NCBI RefSeq assembly: GCF_017896165.1
Contig: NZ_JAFCNB010000008.1
Span: forward strand, 1-64,000
From: Microbispora oryzae
GTDB taxonomy: Bacteria > Actinomycetota > Actinomycetes > Streptosporangiales > Streptosporangiaceae
DNA: 64,000 bases
Direction of reading: 5' to 3'
Shown here: piece after piece, positions 18,079 through 27,231 of the stretch
How positions within the stretch are numbered: position 1 is the stretch's first letter
Layout: each line of letters starts with the position of its first letter
Notes under the pieces: generated by a model
Seen by the model: the letters and a program-made list of their open reading frames with translations, nothing else
The model's database searches: none
What the model was told of the DNA's origin: nothing
Translations under genes and position numbers: made by a program

Positions 18079-18651
18079 GCGTCTCGGGCGCTCTCCCCCG
18101 TCCCGGGCGTCCCGGCGTCTTGGGTGTCCCGGGCGTGCGAAATCTTTGGCATCGTGAGTGTCCGGGTGTCTCGGCGTCCCGGACGTGCGGGATCTTGGAT
18201 CCCGGCGTGTCGCGGGCTGTCGGTCGCGGGCTGTCGTCAGTGCCTTCGGTGCTTCCTGCGTCTTCCGTGTGCTTGGGACTGCTGGTGAGTGACCACCTTC
18301 CCGGCCCCGCACGTCCCAGCCACCGCTCCCCGCTACCGCTACGGCTGCCGCAGTGGTCGTAATAGTCCTAGTGGCGGTCGCAGTGGTAGTCGCAGTGATC
18401 CCTGTGGGCTCTGGTACTCATCGGTCTCGACGTGCATGCCGCTCACGTAGCGGCGGCCAGAGCGGTCGACGGCCTCCCGTGCTGCTCGATTCACACATCG
18501 CACGTCGGCAGATGGCTCCCCGCCTGCGCCCGGGCCCGGACAGCCCACCCGCCGCCCGGGTCGCGCGTCGACGAGATCGCCGGCCTGGAGGCTCCACACG
18601 GGTCACGATCGGCGGTCTGTCCCACAAACGAGCTGTCCCACAAACAACGAA
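18079..18651. other. Region between the two convergent terminators
   Basis: No supportable gene. The left part is a degenerate repeat of GTCCCGG / GTCTCGG / GCGTGCG words (18080-18240). The middle has GGTCGCAGTGGTAGTCGCAGT repeats near 18370-18400, and the right end has a repeated CTGTCCCACAAAC. Confidence 0.55.
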
Positions 18652-18679
18652 AAGGGCCCGGCCAAGAGGCCGAGCCCTT
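18652..18679 (-). terminator. Rho-independent terminator of protein B
   Basis: Hairpin with arms AAGGGCCCGGCC and GGCCGAGCCCTT and a 4-nt loop (aaga). On the minus strand it is followed by TTTTCGTTG. It mirrors the terminator of the convergent paralogue. Confidence 0.85.
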
Positions 18680-18697
18680 CCGTCAGGTCAAGAAAGA

Positions 18698-20167
18698 TCA
18701 GACGATCTTGCCGGACCAGTTGGCCTTCGCCGCGCTGTAGACGCCGTAGGTCTCACCGTCGAAGTACGGGGAGACGCTGGTGTCGATGCGGCCGTTCTTG
18801 TCGGTGTCGGAGACACCGATGGTCACGCCGTTCAGGTAGCCGAGACGACGCGAGGACTTGTACTGCAGCAGCCACGAGGAACCGATGGAGCCCTCACCGG
18901 TGAAGGAGGACTTCACGCCCACGAGCTCCTCGGCCTTCATCGCGGAGGACGAGGCCTTGAAGGTCTTGCCGTACGACCACTTGAGGGTCTTGCCGGTGTA
19001 GGCGTGGTTGCCGTCCGGGTGCGACCCGCTCGGGTAGCCGAACACGAAGACCGAGCTGCCGATCTTCTGGTTGTAGGCCAGACCCTGACCACCGACGTTG
19101 TCACCGAGGCGACCCACGTCCTTCAGACCGATCTGGAAGGCCGGCCCGCTCAGCTTGTAGTCGAGGTCGACGTTCTTCCACGCGTTGGTCTGCTTCCAGA
19201 CGTGGCGGTCGTCGCCGAACTTCTTGTCGTAGCGGGTCTTGCCGTCCTGCGTGACGTAGGGCAGCGGCTTGTTGGCGATCTCCGGAGCGTACTTCGAGAT
19301 CTCGGTCTGGTCGAAGCCGACCTTGTGCATCGCAAGGTTGCCGCCGTTGAGGGCGCCACCCAGGTCCTTGAAGGTCGTGGCGACCTTCTTCGAGCCCGGG
19401 GTACCGAACGGCACGAGGTCGTTGGTCTCGATGGGCATGATCGAGAGGTGCGACCCGACCGTGGACGGGCTGCTCTCGATCTTCGCCTGCTCGGCCTTGG
19501 CCTCAGCCTCGGTCTCGAAGACCTGGGAGTAACCGCCCGACGCGCTGGTCGGCAGGACGCCGTTGTAGACCGTCACGAACGCGTAGTCGCGGTCGCCGTC
19601 CTCGTAGACGTCGTAGTCGTAGTGCGTGTAGGCGGTCTTACCAACGTAGATGCCCCACGGGGTCTTGCCCTGGTAGTAGCCCGGGACGAAGACCCAGCGG
19701 TCCAGCGTGGCCTTGTTCGACTCGGTGTCGTACACACAGTGGCCAGCGGTGGCAACCAGGTTGTGGTACGTGGACTGCACGGAGGTGGCGGTGCACCAGT
19801 GCGGCTTGTGGTCCGCGCCGACGAAGAACACCTTGCCCGTGGTCTTGGGCAGGTTCACGTTCTTCGACGTCGAGGTGCTCTTCTTCTCGTCGCCGATCGC
19901 GGGCACGATGCCGGGCTTGCTGTCCGGAGCCGCGCCACCCGTCGACACGTGCTTCGCGGCGACCTGGGTCTCCACGTTGTACGGCGTCGCGTTGATCAGG
20001 TTCGCCTTGGCCTGTCCGTACCAGAACGACGCGACCTCACGGGCAGCCATGTTGGTGCTGGCCAGGGGCACGGCCTTGGTGTCGGAGTCAGCGTGAGCGG
20101 GCGTGGCGACGACGGCGGCGGCGAGCAGGCCCGCCGAGATCCCGCCGAGGGCGAGGATGCGCTTCAA
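18698..20167 (-). CDS. Secreted trypsin-like fold protein B (probable inactive protease)
   Basis: 489 residues from a TTG start. The signal peptide MKRILALGGIS...ATPAHA and the first ~200 residues closely follow protein A, including WCTATSV...ATAGHCVYD (His143) and DRDYAFV (Asp194). The serine motif is again replaced by G-S-I-G-S-S-W (Ile at about 428). The middle ~120 residues differ from A and lack its Ser/Pro linker, while the C-terminal ~140 residues are almost identical. The function is unknown; a non-catalytic secreted binding or structural role is possible. Confidence 0.85.
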   Translation of the reverse strand: MKRILALGGISAGLLAAAVVATPAHADSDTKAVPLASTNMAAREVASFWYGQAKANLINATPYNVETQVAAKHVSTGGAAPDSKPGIVPAIGDEKKSTSTSKNVNLPKTTGKVFFVGADHKPHWCTATSVQSTYHNLVATAGHCVYDTESNKATLDRWVFVPGYYQGKTPWGIYVGKTAYTHYDYDVYEDGDRDYAFVTVYNGVLPTSASGGYSQVFETEAEAKAEQAKIESSPSTVGSHLSIMPIETNDLVPFGTPGSKKVATTFKDLGGALNGGNLAMHKVGFDQTEISKYAPEIANKPLPYVTQDGKTRYDKKFGDDRHVWKQTNAWKNVDLDYKLSGPAFQIGLKDVGRLGDNVGGQGLAYNQKIGSSVFVFGYPSGSHPDGNHAYTGKTLKWSYGKTFKASSSAMKAEELVGVKSSFTGEGSIGSSWLLQYKSSRRLGYLNGVTIGVSDTDKNGRIDTSVSPYFDGETYGVYSAAKANWSGKIV

Positions 20168-20260
20168 GGTTTTCTCCCTGGTCTGTCGTGAGGCGTCACT
20201 TGCGCCCCATCCGTCAGTAAAGGAACAGCCAGAAAGTTATACGAGAAATCAGGGGGATTG
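20168..20260 (-). promoter_or_regulatory. Conserved promoter and leader of protein B
   Basis: On the minus strand this reads TTTCTCGTATAACTT, GTTCCTTTACTGACG, GGGGCGCAAGTGACGCC, then a ribosome-site block accagggag, closely matching the leader of protein A. TATAAC is a plausible -10. The match extends to the TTG start codon. Confidence 0.6.
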
Positions 20261-20411
20261 CTGCTTATCCCCGGTTTAGTTCTGCCAGGCCCCTCACCGC
20301 ACCTCGCCGCCGCCGCCGAACCGTTCCTGAACGTCCGCTGTGTTTCCCCTGATCCCAAAGGGAACGGTGCAACGATCTTCACGGAGTGTGACGATCCGCA
20401 TTCGATTTCAA

Positions 20412-20427
20412 TGTGACGAAGGTCACA
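20412..20427. promoter_or_regulatory. Crp-type site upstream of protein B
   Basis: TGTGACGAAGGTCACA fits TGTGA-N6-TCACA perfectly, with centre about 252 bp upstream of the TTG start at 20167. A half-site GTGTGACGATC lies at 20386-20396. Confidence 0.75.
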
Positions 20428-20970
20428 CTCCACGGACGAAACCGTAAGGGCACCCGGCGACGTCTGAGATGCCCTCCAATGCGGGTCTGGGGCACCCCGC
20501 CGTACCGCTTGAGGGGCTCTGCCCATGGAGCCGGCGACCCCCAAAGCCCCCCAGCCCCACCGAATGAGAGCCCGCCCGACCGCGGGCCAACTATCCCTGG
20601 CGCGCCATCCGTGGGTCAGGGGTTGAGGGCCCCGGCAGCTGGGCCCCGTAGCTGGGAGGCCCGGCAAGTGGGAGGCACGGGGGCCCAGCAGCTGGAGGTC
20701 GAAACCGAGCCCTGGCAGCCGAGCGCCCCGCAGACCACCAGGGAACCGCGCCAACGGACACGCCGGCGCACCACTCGGCCGGGCCGATGCCACAGCTCAT
20801 GGCCAGTCGCAACTCGTGGCCAGTCGCAACTCATGGCCTGCCCCGGCTCGTGGTCGGCCCCGGCGCCGCCGATACCCGCGCTCAGACGCGAGCAGCCCAG
20901 CTACCGCGCCGACGGGGGCACGGTAGCTCTGGCCGTGACGCGAAGCGGCCGTCGAGGGCCCGTGGAGAGG

Positions 20971-23367
20971 CTATGTCGGAGGTGACACGCCCTTGGAGTG
21001 CGAAGGGCCACGGCCCCGGAATCCGGGTTCATACCTGCGGCGATTGGGGTGGTGGAGGAGGGTCCAGGTGCCGTTGGGGTTGCGGCGAATGGTGTAGCGG
21101 TCAGGGTGGGAGAATTTGTCGCGGTTGTGGAAGGTGCAGGCGGGGGCGAGCAGGTCGAGGTTGGTGACGCCGTCGTCGATCCAGCCGTGGACGTGGTCGA
21201 CCTCCGCCATGTCGGCCGGGATGGGGCAGCCCTGGCAGTAGCAGGTGGCGTACTGCGCGAGCAGGGCTTTGCGCTGAGCCGGGGTGGCCAGCCGCACCGA
21301 ACGCCCCATGTCCAGAACCTGACCCTTGGCGTCCATCACCAGCCGGGTCAACCGTGACGTCCGCGCCAGGCGGTGGACGTCGCTGACCGGCAGCAACTGC
21401 CCGGTGGCGACGAGCAGCCCGGGAGCAAGCCGGTCCGGAGCGTGACCGCAGGTGCGACACGCGTCAGCCCGCCTCTCGGCATCGTCAGAACCCGCACCAT
21501 GGTCGGGCTCTGCGGCACGGTTGGGACGCGCGTCGCCACGACCCGCCTGCTCGCGGGCGTCCTCGGGGGGAGCGCCCTCGGGGGGAGCGCCCTCGGGGGG
21601 AGCGGCCTCGGGGGGAGCGGCCTCGTCGCTTGGACCGTCTCGGCCCGCGCCGACCACGCCACTTGCCTCGCCAGCGCGCCCACCTGCCATGCCGGGCATG
21701 CCGCTTGCACCCGGTGACGTGTCCGGACCGGGGCTCTGCGTGCCGGTGGGTGCGAGGATGTCGTCGGGGATGGACTCGGCGCGGACCATGACGACGAGTT
21801 CGGTGGAGACCTTCTCGCTCAGCAGGGCCGAGAAGGCGTCTGCCTGCCGGACCCGTAGCGGCCGGTCGTCGTCCTTGTCCTTCGGGCGGGCGTAAGAGGT
21901 CAAGAACGCCCGCAACCGGGCCGCCGCCTCCCGCGGTAGGCGGAACTCCCCCTCCATCCCGCCGGTGCTGGACGGGCGGACCAGCAGGAACCGGGACGCG
22001 TAATCGTCCTCACACTCCTCGACCAGCGCGCCGGGGTCCAGGATCTCCCGGATGTACCGGCCTGCCTTGGCCACCTCCGCACACGACGCGCTGTCGGACA
22101 ACTGCACCAGGATCGGCTCGGCCTCCGCCGCCTGCGCGTCGGTCAGCTTCGCCGTCACCGTCGTGATGGCGTCCACCGCTCCGCCGGACAGGGAACCATC
22201 CGCGTAGCGGCCCTTCACCAGAGGAAGACGCGCTACCTCACCGGAAATCCGCAACCACCGCGCCGCCTGCGCACCCGTCATCCCCGGACCACGCCGCACC
22301 ACCACCGGCACCCCCTGCACGCCAGGCACCCCCTGCACGCCAGGCACTCCCGGCGTCCCCGGCGTTCCGGGCGTCTCGGCGCCCACCTCCGCCGCACCTG
22401 TCGGCGGCCCGGGAACGCCCGGCACCCCAGCGCCGACCTCCGCCGCCTCAGCCGCAGCGGCACCCCGTGCAGGCGTGCCCGGCGCGGGAGCGTCCAGCGG
22501 AGACGCAGCCGGTGCGGGCATGCTCGGACCAGGAATGCTCAGATCAGGGATGCTCGATCTGCCAGAGCGCAGCCATGAAGCGGTGGAGGCATGCCCATAC
22601 GCCTTGGCCTCACCGGTGACATGCACCTGATGCAACTGCGCCACGAACACCGAACTCAACAGATCTATCGCTTGAATCAGCTTCTCAACCGACGGCAAAC
22701 ACACCGCCGCACCGTCTTGCCGTTGCCTACACGCCATCCGAGCGGCCAACTCCAGCACGACGTCCACATCACCGGCCACATCACCGTCCACATCACCGGC
22801 CATGTCACCGGCCATGTCACCACCCGTGCCACCGGCCGCAGCGCTGGCCGACTCACCGGCAGCGTCGCCGACAAAGCCGCCCACGCCACCGTCCGCGCCA
22901 CCGCCCGCGCAGCCCGCAGGGGCATCGGCACCGCCACCCGAAGCACCGCTCAAAGCGCCGCCCGAAGGGTCAAGCTCCGGCACCGACGTGCTCACCGCCC
23001 GCTCCGCCCCGTCGCCCAACTGGCCCGCCGGCCGCCCACGAGAGGAAAAGCGAGGATCCAGACACGTCCCCGCAAGCAGCGGCGGGACCCCGCCCACCGG
23101 CACGCCCACTGGCACGCCCACTGGCACGCCCACTGGCACTCCATCCACCGGAACACGGCCAGCCGGTCCAGAAGAGGCGTCATCTCGCCCCGCACCGAGG
23201 CCCGCGGACACCGCGACGCCGTCAACGTCACCGGAGCCGCTGACTCTGACGGCACCAGCGCCATCAGCGCTGCCGGCTCCAGAGTCACGAACCGCCGACA
23301 CTGGAACACCCCCTCCCCACCGCCAGTCCGATCGCGTGTTCGACACACTACCGACCGTCACCGACAT
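20971..23367 (-). CDS. DUF222 and HNH endonuclease domain protein (13E12-like)
   Basis: About 798 residues from ATG 23367 (MSVTVGSVSNTRSD). Upstream in-frame sequence back to 23583 runs through tandem repeats and is probably non-coding. The helical DUF222 region (about 310-560) is followed by a C-terminal HNH nuclease motif, CQGCPIPADMAEVDHVHGW...NLDLLAPACTFHNRDKF. The protein is interrupted by low-complexity stretches, including VPVGVPVG repeats, a collagen-like GTPGTPGVPGVQG run, and PEGAPPEGAPP repeats. Family members are numerous in actinobacteria, often repeated or mobile; the biological role is unclear. Confidence 0.85.
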   Translation of the reverse strand: MSVTVGSVSNTRSDWRWGGGVPVSAVRDSGAGSADGAGAVRVSGSGDVDGVAVSAGLGAGRDDASSGPAGRVPVDGVPVGVPVGVPVGVPVGGVPPLLAGTCLDPRFSSRGRPAGQLGDGAERAVSTSVPELDPSGGALSGASGGGADAPAGCAGGGADGGVGGFVGDAAGESASAAAGGTGGDMAGDMAGDVDGDVAGDVDVVLELAARMACRQRQDGAAVCLPSVEKLIQAIDLLSSVFVAQLHQVHVTGEAKAYGHASTASWLRSGRSSIPDLSIPGPSMPAPAASPLDAPAPGTPARGAAAAEAAEVGAGVPGVPGPPTGAAEVGAETPGTPGTPGVPGVQGVPGVQGVPVVVRRGPGMTGAQAARWLRISGEVARLPLVKGRYADGSLSGGAVDAITTVTAKLTDAQAAEAEPILVQLSDSASCAEVAKAGRYIREILDPGALVEECEDDYASRFLLVRPSSTGGMEGEFRLPREAAARLRAFLTSYARPKDKDDDRPLRVRQADAFSALLSEKVSTELVVMVRAESIPDDILAPTGTQSPGPDTSPGASGMPGMAGGRAGEASGVVGAGRDGPSDEAAPPEAAPPEGAPPEGAPPEDAREQAGRGDARPNRAAEPDHGAGSDDAERRADACRTCGHAPDRLAPGLLVATGQLLPVSDVHRLARTSRLTRLVMDAKGQVLDMGRSVRLATPAQRKALLAQYATCYCQGCPIPADMAEVDHVHGWIDDGVTNLDLLAPACTFHNRDKFSHPDRYTIRRNPNGTWTLLHHPNRRRYEPGFRGRGPSHSKGVSPPT

Positions 23368-23451
23368 TTTCCGGGGGGCCGTCCTGGCTGTGGAAAACCC
23401 TGGAGCCGTGTCTTCGGCGGAGGCGGCGGAAGAGCGCGGGCCGCGCCTTCT

Positions 23452-23499
23452 GGCCGTACAGGATCGCGGCCGTACAGGATCGCAGCCGTACAGGATCGG
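23452..23499. repeat. 16-bp tandem repeat upstream of the HNH gene
   Basis: Two exact copies of GGCCGTACAGGATCGC and a third variant (AGCCGTACAGGATCGG). More degenerate CCAGGAACAC-type repeats follow at about 23560-23625. The arrays lie directly upstream of the HNH gene on its strand. Confidence 0.8.
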
Positions 23500-23663
23500 A
23501 GCCGTCCCGGACAGGTGCGTGAAATGCCGGGGTCGGGCGTGAAGTTCCAGTGAGGGAACCAGGAACACAGGGCCCAGGAACACGCCAGCCCAGGAACACC
23601 GGGGCCCAGAAACACCGGCCCAGGGACGCTATCAGGAAGACGGCGCCCCGGGAATCACAGCTT

Positions 23664-25502
23664 CTAGGACTCCAGGCGTTCGGCCAGAGTCATCCATTCG
23701 AGCTCGGCCGACTCCTTCTGGGACGCGATCTCCCGCAGCTCCCCGTCCAGCGTGGCCAGGCGTTCGAAGTCGCTCGCGGCCTCGGCCATCTGGGCGTGCA
23801 GCTTGGCCTCGCGCTCGCCGAACCGCTCGATCTGCCGCTCCAGGCGGTTGAGCTCCTTCTGCAGCTCCCGCAGTTCCTTGGCGGACGGGCCATTCCCACC
23901 GGACGCACCCGCGCCACCCTCAGAACCAGACGATGCCGGAACCGCAGCGGACGAAGACGACGAGGAAGACGAAGAGGCAGCGGCGGCTCGGGCCGACAGG
24001 GCGGCGCCGGCGGCCCGGCGGTCCAGATACTCGTCGACCCCGCCCGGCAACATGGAGAGCTTGCCGTCGCCGAGCAGCGCGACACAACGGTCGGCGACCC
24101 GTTCCAGGAAGTAGCGGTCGTGGCTGACGACCACGAGCGTGCCCGGCCACCCGTCGAGCAGGTCCTCCAGCTCGGTCAGGGTCTCGATGTCGAGGTCGTT
24201 GGTCGGCTCGTCGAGCAGCAGCACGTTCGGCTCGTCCATGATCAGCCTGAGGAACTGCAGTCGCCGGCGCTCTCCACCGGACAGGTCGCCGACGACCTTC
24301 CACTGCGCCTCACCCCGGAAGCCGAGGCGTTCGAGCAGCTGGGACGCCGACCACTCCTTCTTCCCCACCTGGACGTACTTGCGGATCTCCTCCACCGTCT
24401 CCAGCACCCGGCGGGTGGGGTCGAGCTCGCCGAGCTCCTGGGAGAGATGGGCGAGCCGCACCGTCCTGCCGCGCACGAGCTTGCCGGAGTCGGCGCCGAC
24501 CGTGCCGGACAGCAGGCGCAGCACCGACGACTTGCCGGAACCGTTGACCCCGATCAGGCCGATACGGTCACCGGGCCCGAACTGGAAGGTGCAGTGGTCG
24601 AGCACGAGCGGCCCGGCGCCCGGCCCGCCCGCGTGAACGGTCACGTCCTCCAGGTCGAAGACCGTCTTGCCGAGCCGGGCCGAGGCGAACCCGAGCAACT
24701 CGACCGTCTCCCGCGCCGGCGGCTCGTTGGCGATCAGCGCCTCGGCGGCGTTGATCCGGAACTTCGGCTTGGAAGTGCGGGCCGGCGGGCCACGCCGCAG
24801 CCAGGCGATCTCCTTGCGCATCAGGTTCTGCCGGCGTTCCTCCGCGGCCTGCGCGATCCTGGCCCTCTCGGCCTTGGCGAGGACATAAGCGGCGTACCCG
24901 CCCTCGTAACGCTCGACCGCGCCGTCGACGACCTCCCAGGTGCGGGTGGAGACGGCGTCGAGGAACCAGCGGTCGTGGGTGACGACGAGCAGGGCCGACC
25001 TGCGCTGGGCCAGGTGCCCGGCGAGCCAGGCGATGGCCTCGATGTCGAGGTGGTTCGTCGGCTCGTCCAGGATGATCAGGTCGTGCTCGCCGATCAGCAG
25101 CTTCGCCAGCGCGGTGCGGCGGCGCTCGCCTCCGGACAGCGCACCGGCGGGAGACGACAGGTCGATGTCGCCGAGGAGATTGGCCAGGATCTCCCGGATC
25201 CCGGCGTCTCCGGCCCACTCGTGCTCGGCCCTGCCGTCCAGCACCAGGTCGCGTACGGCGGCCTCGGGGGCGAAGTCGTCCCGCTGGGACAGCACACCCA
25301 CCCGCAGCCCCCGGTTGTGGGTGACGCGCCCGCCGTCGGGTTTCAGCTCGCCCGCGATGATCGAGACGAGGGTGGTCTTCCCACCGCCGTTGCGGCCGAC
25401 CACCCCGATCCTGTCCCCCTGCTCCAGACCGAGGGAGACGTTCGTGAGCAGCGGCTTGGGCCCGAAGGCGTGGGAGACCGACTCCAGATTGACCAGGTTC
25501 AT
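23664..25502 (-). CDS. ABC-F family ATPase
   Basis: 612 residues with two ABC nucleotide-binding domains (GRNGGGKTTL; GVNGSGKSSVL), two LSGGERRR signatures (one as ALSGGERRRTALAKLL), and Walker B ILDEPTNHLDIE and LLDEPTNDLDIE. There are no membrane segments. A linker between the domains and a C-terminal coiled coil, after a Ser-rich spacer, resemble Uup-like translation factors. ABC-F proteins act on ribosomes or confer antibiotic protection. It is the last gene of the metG...ispE run and starts 12 bp after ispE. Confidence 0.92.
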   Translation of the reverse strand: MNLVNLESVSHAFGPKPLLTNVSLGLEQGDRIGVVGRNGGGKTTLVSIIAGELKPDGGRVTHNRGLRVGVLSQRDDFAPEAAVRDLVLDGRAEHEWAGDAGIREILANLLGDIDLSSPAGALSGGERRRTALAKLLIGEHDLIILDEPTNHLDIEAIAWLAGHLAQRRSALLVVTHDRWFLDAVSTRTWEVVDGAVERYEGGYAAYVLAKAERARIAQAAEERRQNLMRKEIAWLRRGPPARTSKPKFRINAAEALIANEPPARETVELLGFASARLGKTVFDLEDVTVHAGGPGAGPLVLDHCTFQFGPGDRIGLIGVNGSGKSSVLRLLSGTVGADSGKLVRGRTVRLAHLSQELGELDPTRRVLETVEEIRKYVQVGKKEWSASQLLERLGFRGEAQWKVVGDLSGGERRRLQFLRLIMDEPNVLLLDEPTNDLDIETLTELEDLLDGWPGTLVVVSHDRYFLERVADRCVALLGDGKLSMLPGGVDEYLDRRAAGAALSARAAAASSSSSSSSSAAVPASSGSEGGAGASGGNGPSAKELRELQKELNRLERQIERFGEREAKLHAQMAEAASDFERLATLDGELREIASQKESAELEWMTLAERLES

Positions 25503-25514
25503 CGCGCGTAAAGC

Positions 25515-26441
25515 CTATCCGGCCGGTGCCGCCCCCGGGACGGGCCCGAACGCGGTGACGGCCCCCCGGCACCCCTCCGCGTCCTTCAGCCCGGCGGCCA
25601 GCGCGCCGGCGTGCTCGGCCGACTCGGCGAGGAACGCGCAGGTCGGCCCCGAGCCGGAGACGATGGCGCCAAGCGCCCCGGCGTCGCGCCCCACGCGCAG
25701 CGTCGCGGCCAGCGAGGGACGCAGCGCGAGCGCCGCAGGTTGCAGATCGTTCGAGAGCGTACGGCCGAGGGCCGGGGCGTCTCCCTCCCGGAGCGCCGCC
25801 AGCAGGGGCTCACTCACCCGCGGCCACGGCACGGCAGCCCCGGCCTCCGCCCGGAGGCGGTCGCACTCGCCGTACACCCGGGGGGTGGACAGACCGCCGT
25901 CCGCCAGCGCGAACACCCAGTGGAAGACCCCGGACGTCTCCAGCGCGGTGAGCCGCTCTCCCCGGCCGGTGCCGACCGCCGTGCCGCCGAGCAGCGCGAA
26001 CGGCACGTCGCTGCCGATGTCGGCGCCGATCTCCATCAGATCGGGCAGCGGCAGGCCGAGCCCCCACAGCTCGTTGCAGGCGACGAGCGCGGCCGCGGCG
26101 TCGGCGCTGCCGCCGGCCATGCCTCCGGCCACCGGGATCGTCTTGCGGATCAGCAGGTCTGCCCGGTAGGAACGGCCGGCCCGTGCGGCCAGCGCCGCCG
26201 CCGCGCGGACGGCGAGGTTGTCGTCACTCGCCGGCACATCGGCGGCCCACTCCCCCTCGACCCGCACCCGGACCGGCCGGTCCGCCGCTCCCGCGCGATC
26301 GGGCTCGGCGGCGGTGACCTCGTCGAACAGCGAGACGGCGTGAAAGACGTTCACCAGGTCGTGGTAGCCGTCGTCGCGGAGGGGCCCCACCGCGAGCTGG
26401 AGGTTGACCTTCGCGGGGACCCGTACGGTGACGCCACCCAT
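25515..26441 (-). CDS. ispE: 4-diphosphocytidyl-2-C-methyl-D-erythritol kinase
   Basis: About 308 residues from ATG 26441 (MGGVTVRVPAKVNLQLAVGP). The GHMP kinase features are present: the N-terminal PAKVNLQL, the ATP-binding loop PVAGGMAGGSADAAAAL, and a C-terminal VSGSGPTCAFL. It phosphorylates CDP-methylerythritol in the non-mevalonate isoprenoid pathway. Longer starts at 26492 or 26531 are open but weakly supported. It lies directly upstream of the ABC-F gene. In many actinobacteria ksgA precedes it immediately; here a regulator pair intervenes. Confidence 0.93.
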   Translation of the reverse strand: MGGVTVRVPAKVNLQLAVGPLRDDGYHDLVNVFHAVSLFDEVTAAEPDRAGAADRPVRVRVEGEWAADVPASDDNLAVRAAAALAARAGRSYRADLLIRKTIPVAGGMAGGSADAAAALVACNELWGLGLPLPDLMEIGADIGSDVPFALLGGTAVGTGRGERLTALETSGVFHWVFALADGGLSTPRVYGECDRLRAEAGAAVPWPRVSEPLLAALREGDAPALGRTLSNDLQPAALALRPSLAATLRVGRDAGALGAIVSGSGPTCAFLAESAEHAGALAAGLKDAEGCRGAVTAFGPVPGAAPAG

Positions 26442-26552
26442 CACCGGCCCCCCCGCGGGCGCTCCGGCGGCTCGTCGCTCAACTCCAGCCATGGGACCCG
26501 AGCCTAACGGGGCCCGGGACCCCGCCCGCACCTTCGCGCCGGCCGGTGCGCG

Positions 26553-27212
26553 TCAGGCGTTCCCCTCGGAACGGCGCCAACGCCAGTTGAGCTCCCCGGG
26601 AGCCGGAGGCGGGCCAGGAAGGGATCCCGCGCCGGGGGCGGCCATGCCGTCGAGCAGCATCGCGAGGTGGCGCCTGCGCAGTTCCCTGGTGCGGCCTGGG
26701 TCGGGGACACGGATCGCCGCGCACGCTTCGAGGAGCAGGCCCACGTCGTCGGCGACGATGTCCCGCCGGAGGCGTCCGGTCGCGGCCGCGCGCTCGACCA
26801 GCGACGCGCTGAGAGCACCGGCCCTCTCGGCGTCCTGCCTCATCTCGGGGGTCGAGGTGAACGTGCCGGCGAGGTGGACAGTCAGCGAGTGCACGTCGGC
26901 CTCGACGATTCGCCCCAGAAACCGGGTGAACGCGGTCCATCCGTCCGGCTCCGCGTCCGCCGCCTCCGCTTCGGCGACGAAGCGGCGCAGTCCGTCGTGG
27001 CACAGGCGGCGGAGCAGGTCCTCCTTGCTCGCGTACCGGCGGTAGAGAGCGCTCATGCCGACCCCCGCCCGTTCCGCCACGGCCGCGACGGGAGCCGTCG
27101 GATCCCGCAGGAACACTTCCCGCGCGGCGTCGAGGATGAGTGAGTCGTTACGCGCGGCGCGTCCCCGGCGGGCCGGAGGGCCGCCCGCATCCGTGGTCTC
27201 GGTCTGCGTCAT
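26553..27212 (-). CDS. TetR family transcriptional regulator
   Basis: 219 residues. The DNA-binding region is DSLILDAAREVFLRDPTAPVAAVAERAGVGMSALYRRYASKEDLLRRL, followed by a helical ligand domain with a SenC-type C-terminus. It is transcribed divergently from the DinB-like gene, and two near-identical palindromes lie between the two start codons, so self-regulation and control of the neighbour are likely. Confidence 0.92.
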   Translation of the reverse strand: MTQTETTDAGGPPARRGRAARNDSLILDAAREVFLRDPTAPVAAVAERAGVGMSALYRRYASKEDLLRRLCHDGLRRFVAEAEAADAEPDGWTAFTRFLGRIVEADVHSLTVHLAGTFTSTPEMRQDAERAGALSASLVERAAATGRLRRDIVADDVGLLLEACAAIRVPDPGRTRELRRRHLAMLLDGMAAPGAGSLPGPPPAPGELNWRWRRSEGNA

Positions 27213-27231
27213 GTCGTCCAGATTAACAGTG

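Larger units (their letters stand above)
20168..20970. other. Upstream region of protein B and spacer to the HNH gene
   Basis: No convincing gene. The left third holds the conserved leader and promoter of protein B and a Crp-type site at 20412-20427. Beyond that lie short degenerate direct repeats: AGCTGGG/GGGAGGC around 20635-20695, and CATGGCCAGTCGCAACTC repeated near 20800-20835. Confidence 0.55.

Noticed and set aside
18353-20191. Plus-strand open frame opposite secreted protein B
   Set aside because: Antisense to a gene with a clear signal peptide and a close paralogue; a similar shadow occurs opposite protein A.
20164-20793. Minus-strand ORF extending upstream of secreted protein B
   Set aside because: Consists of the conserved leader and repeat sequence; no ribosome site or family signal, and composition is not coding-like.
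21540-23160. Short tandem repeats inside the HNH gene as a CRISPR-like array
   Set aside because: Repeats are contiguous codon-level repeats in frame with the protein, without spacers.
23550-25511. Long plus-strand open frame opposite the ABC-F gene
   Set aside because: Antisense shadow; the ABC-F gene has all NBD motifs.
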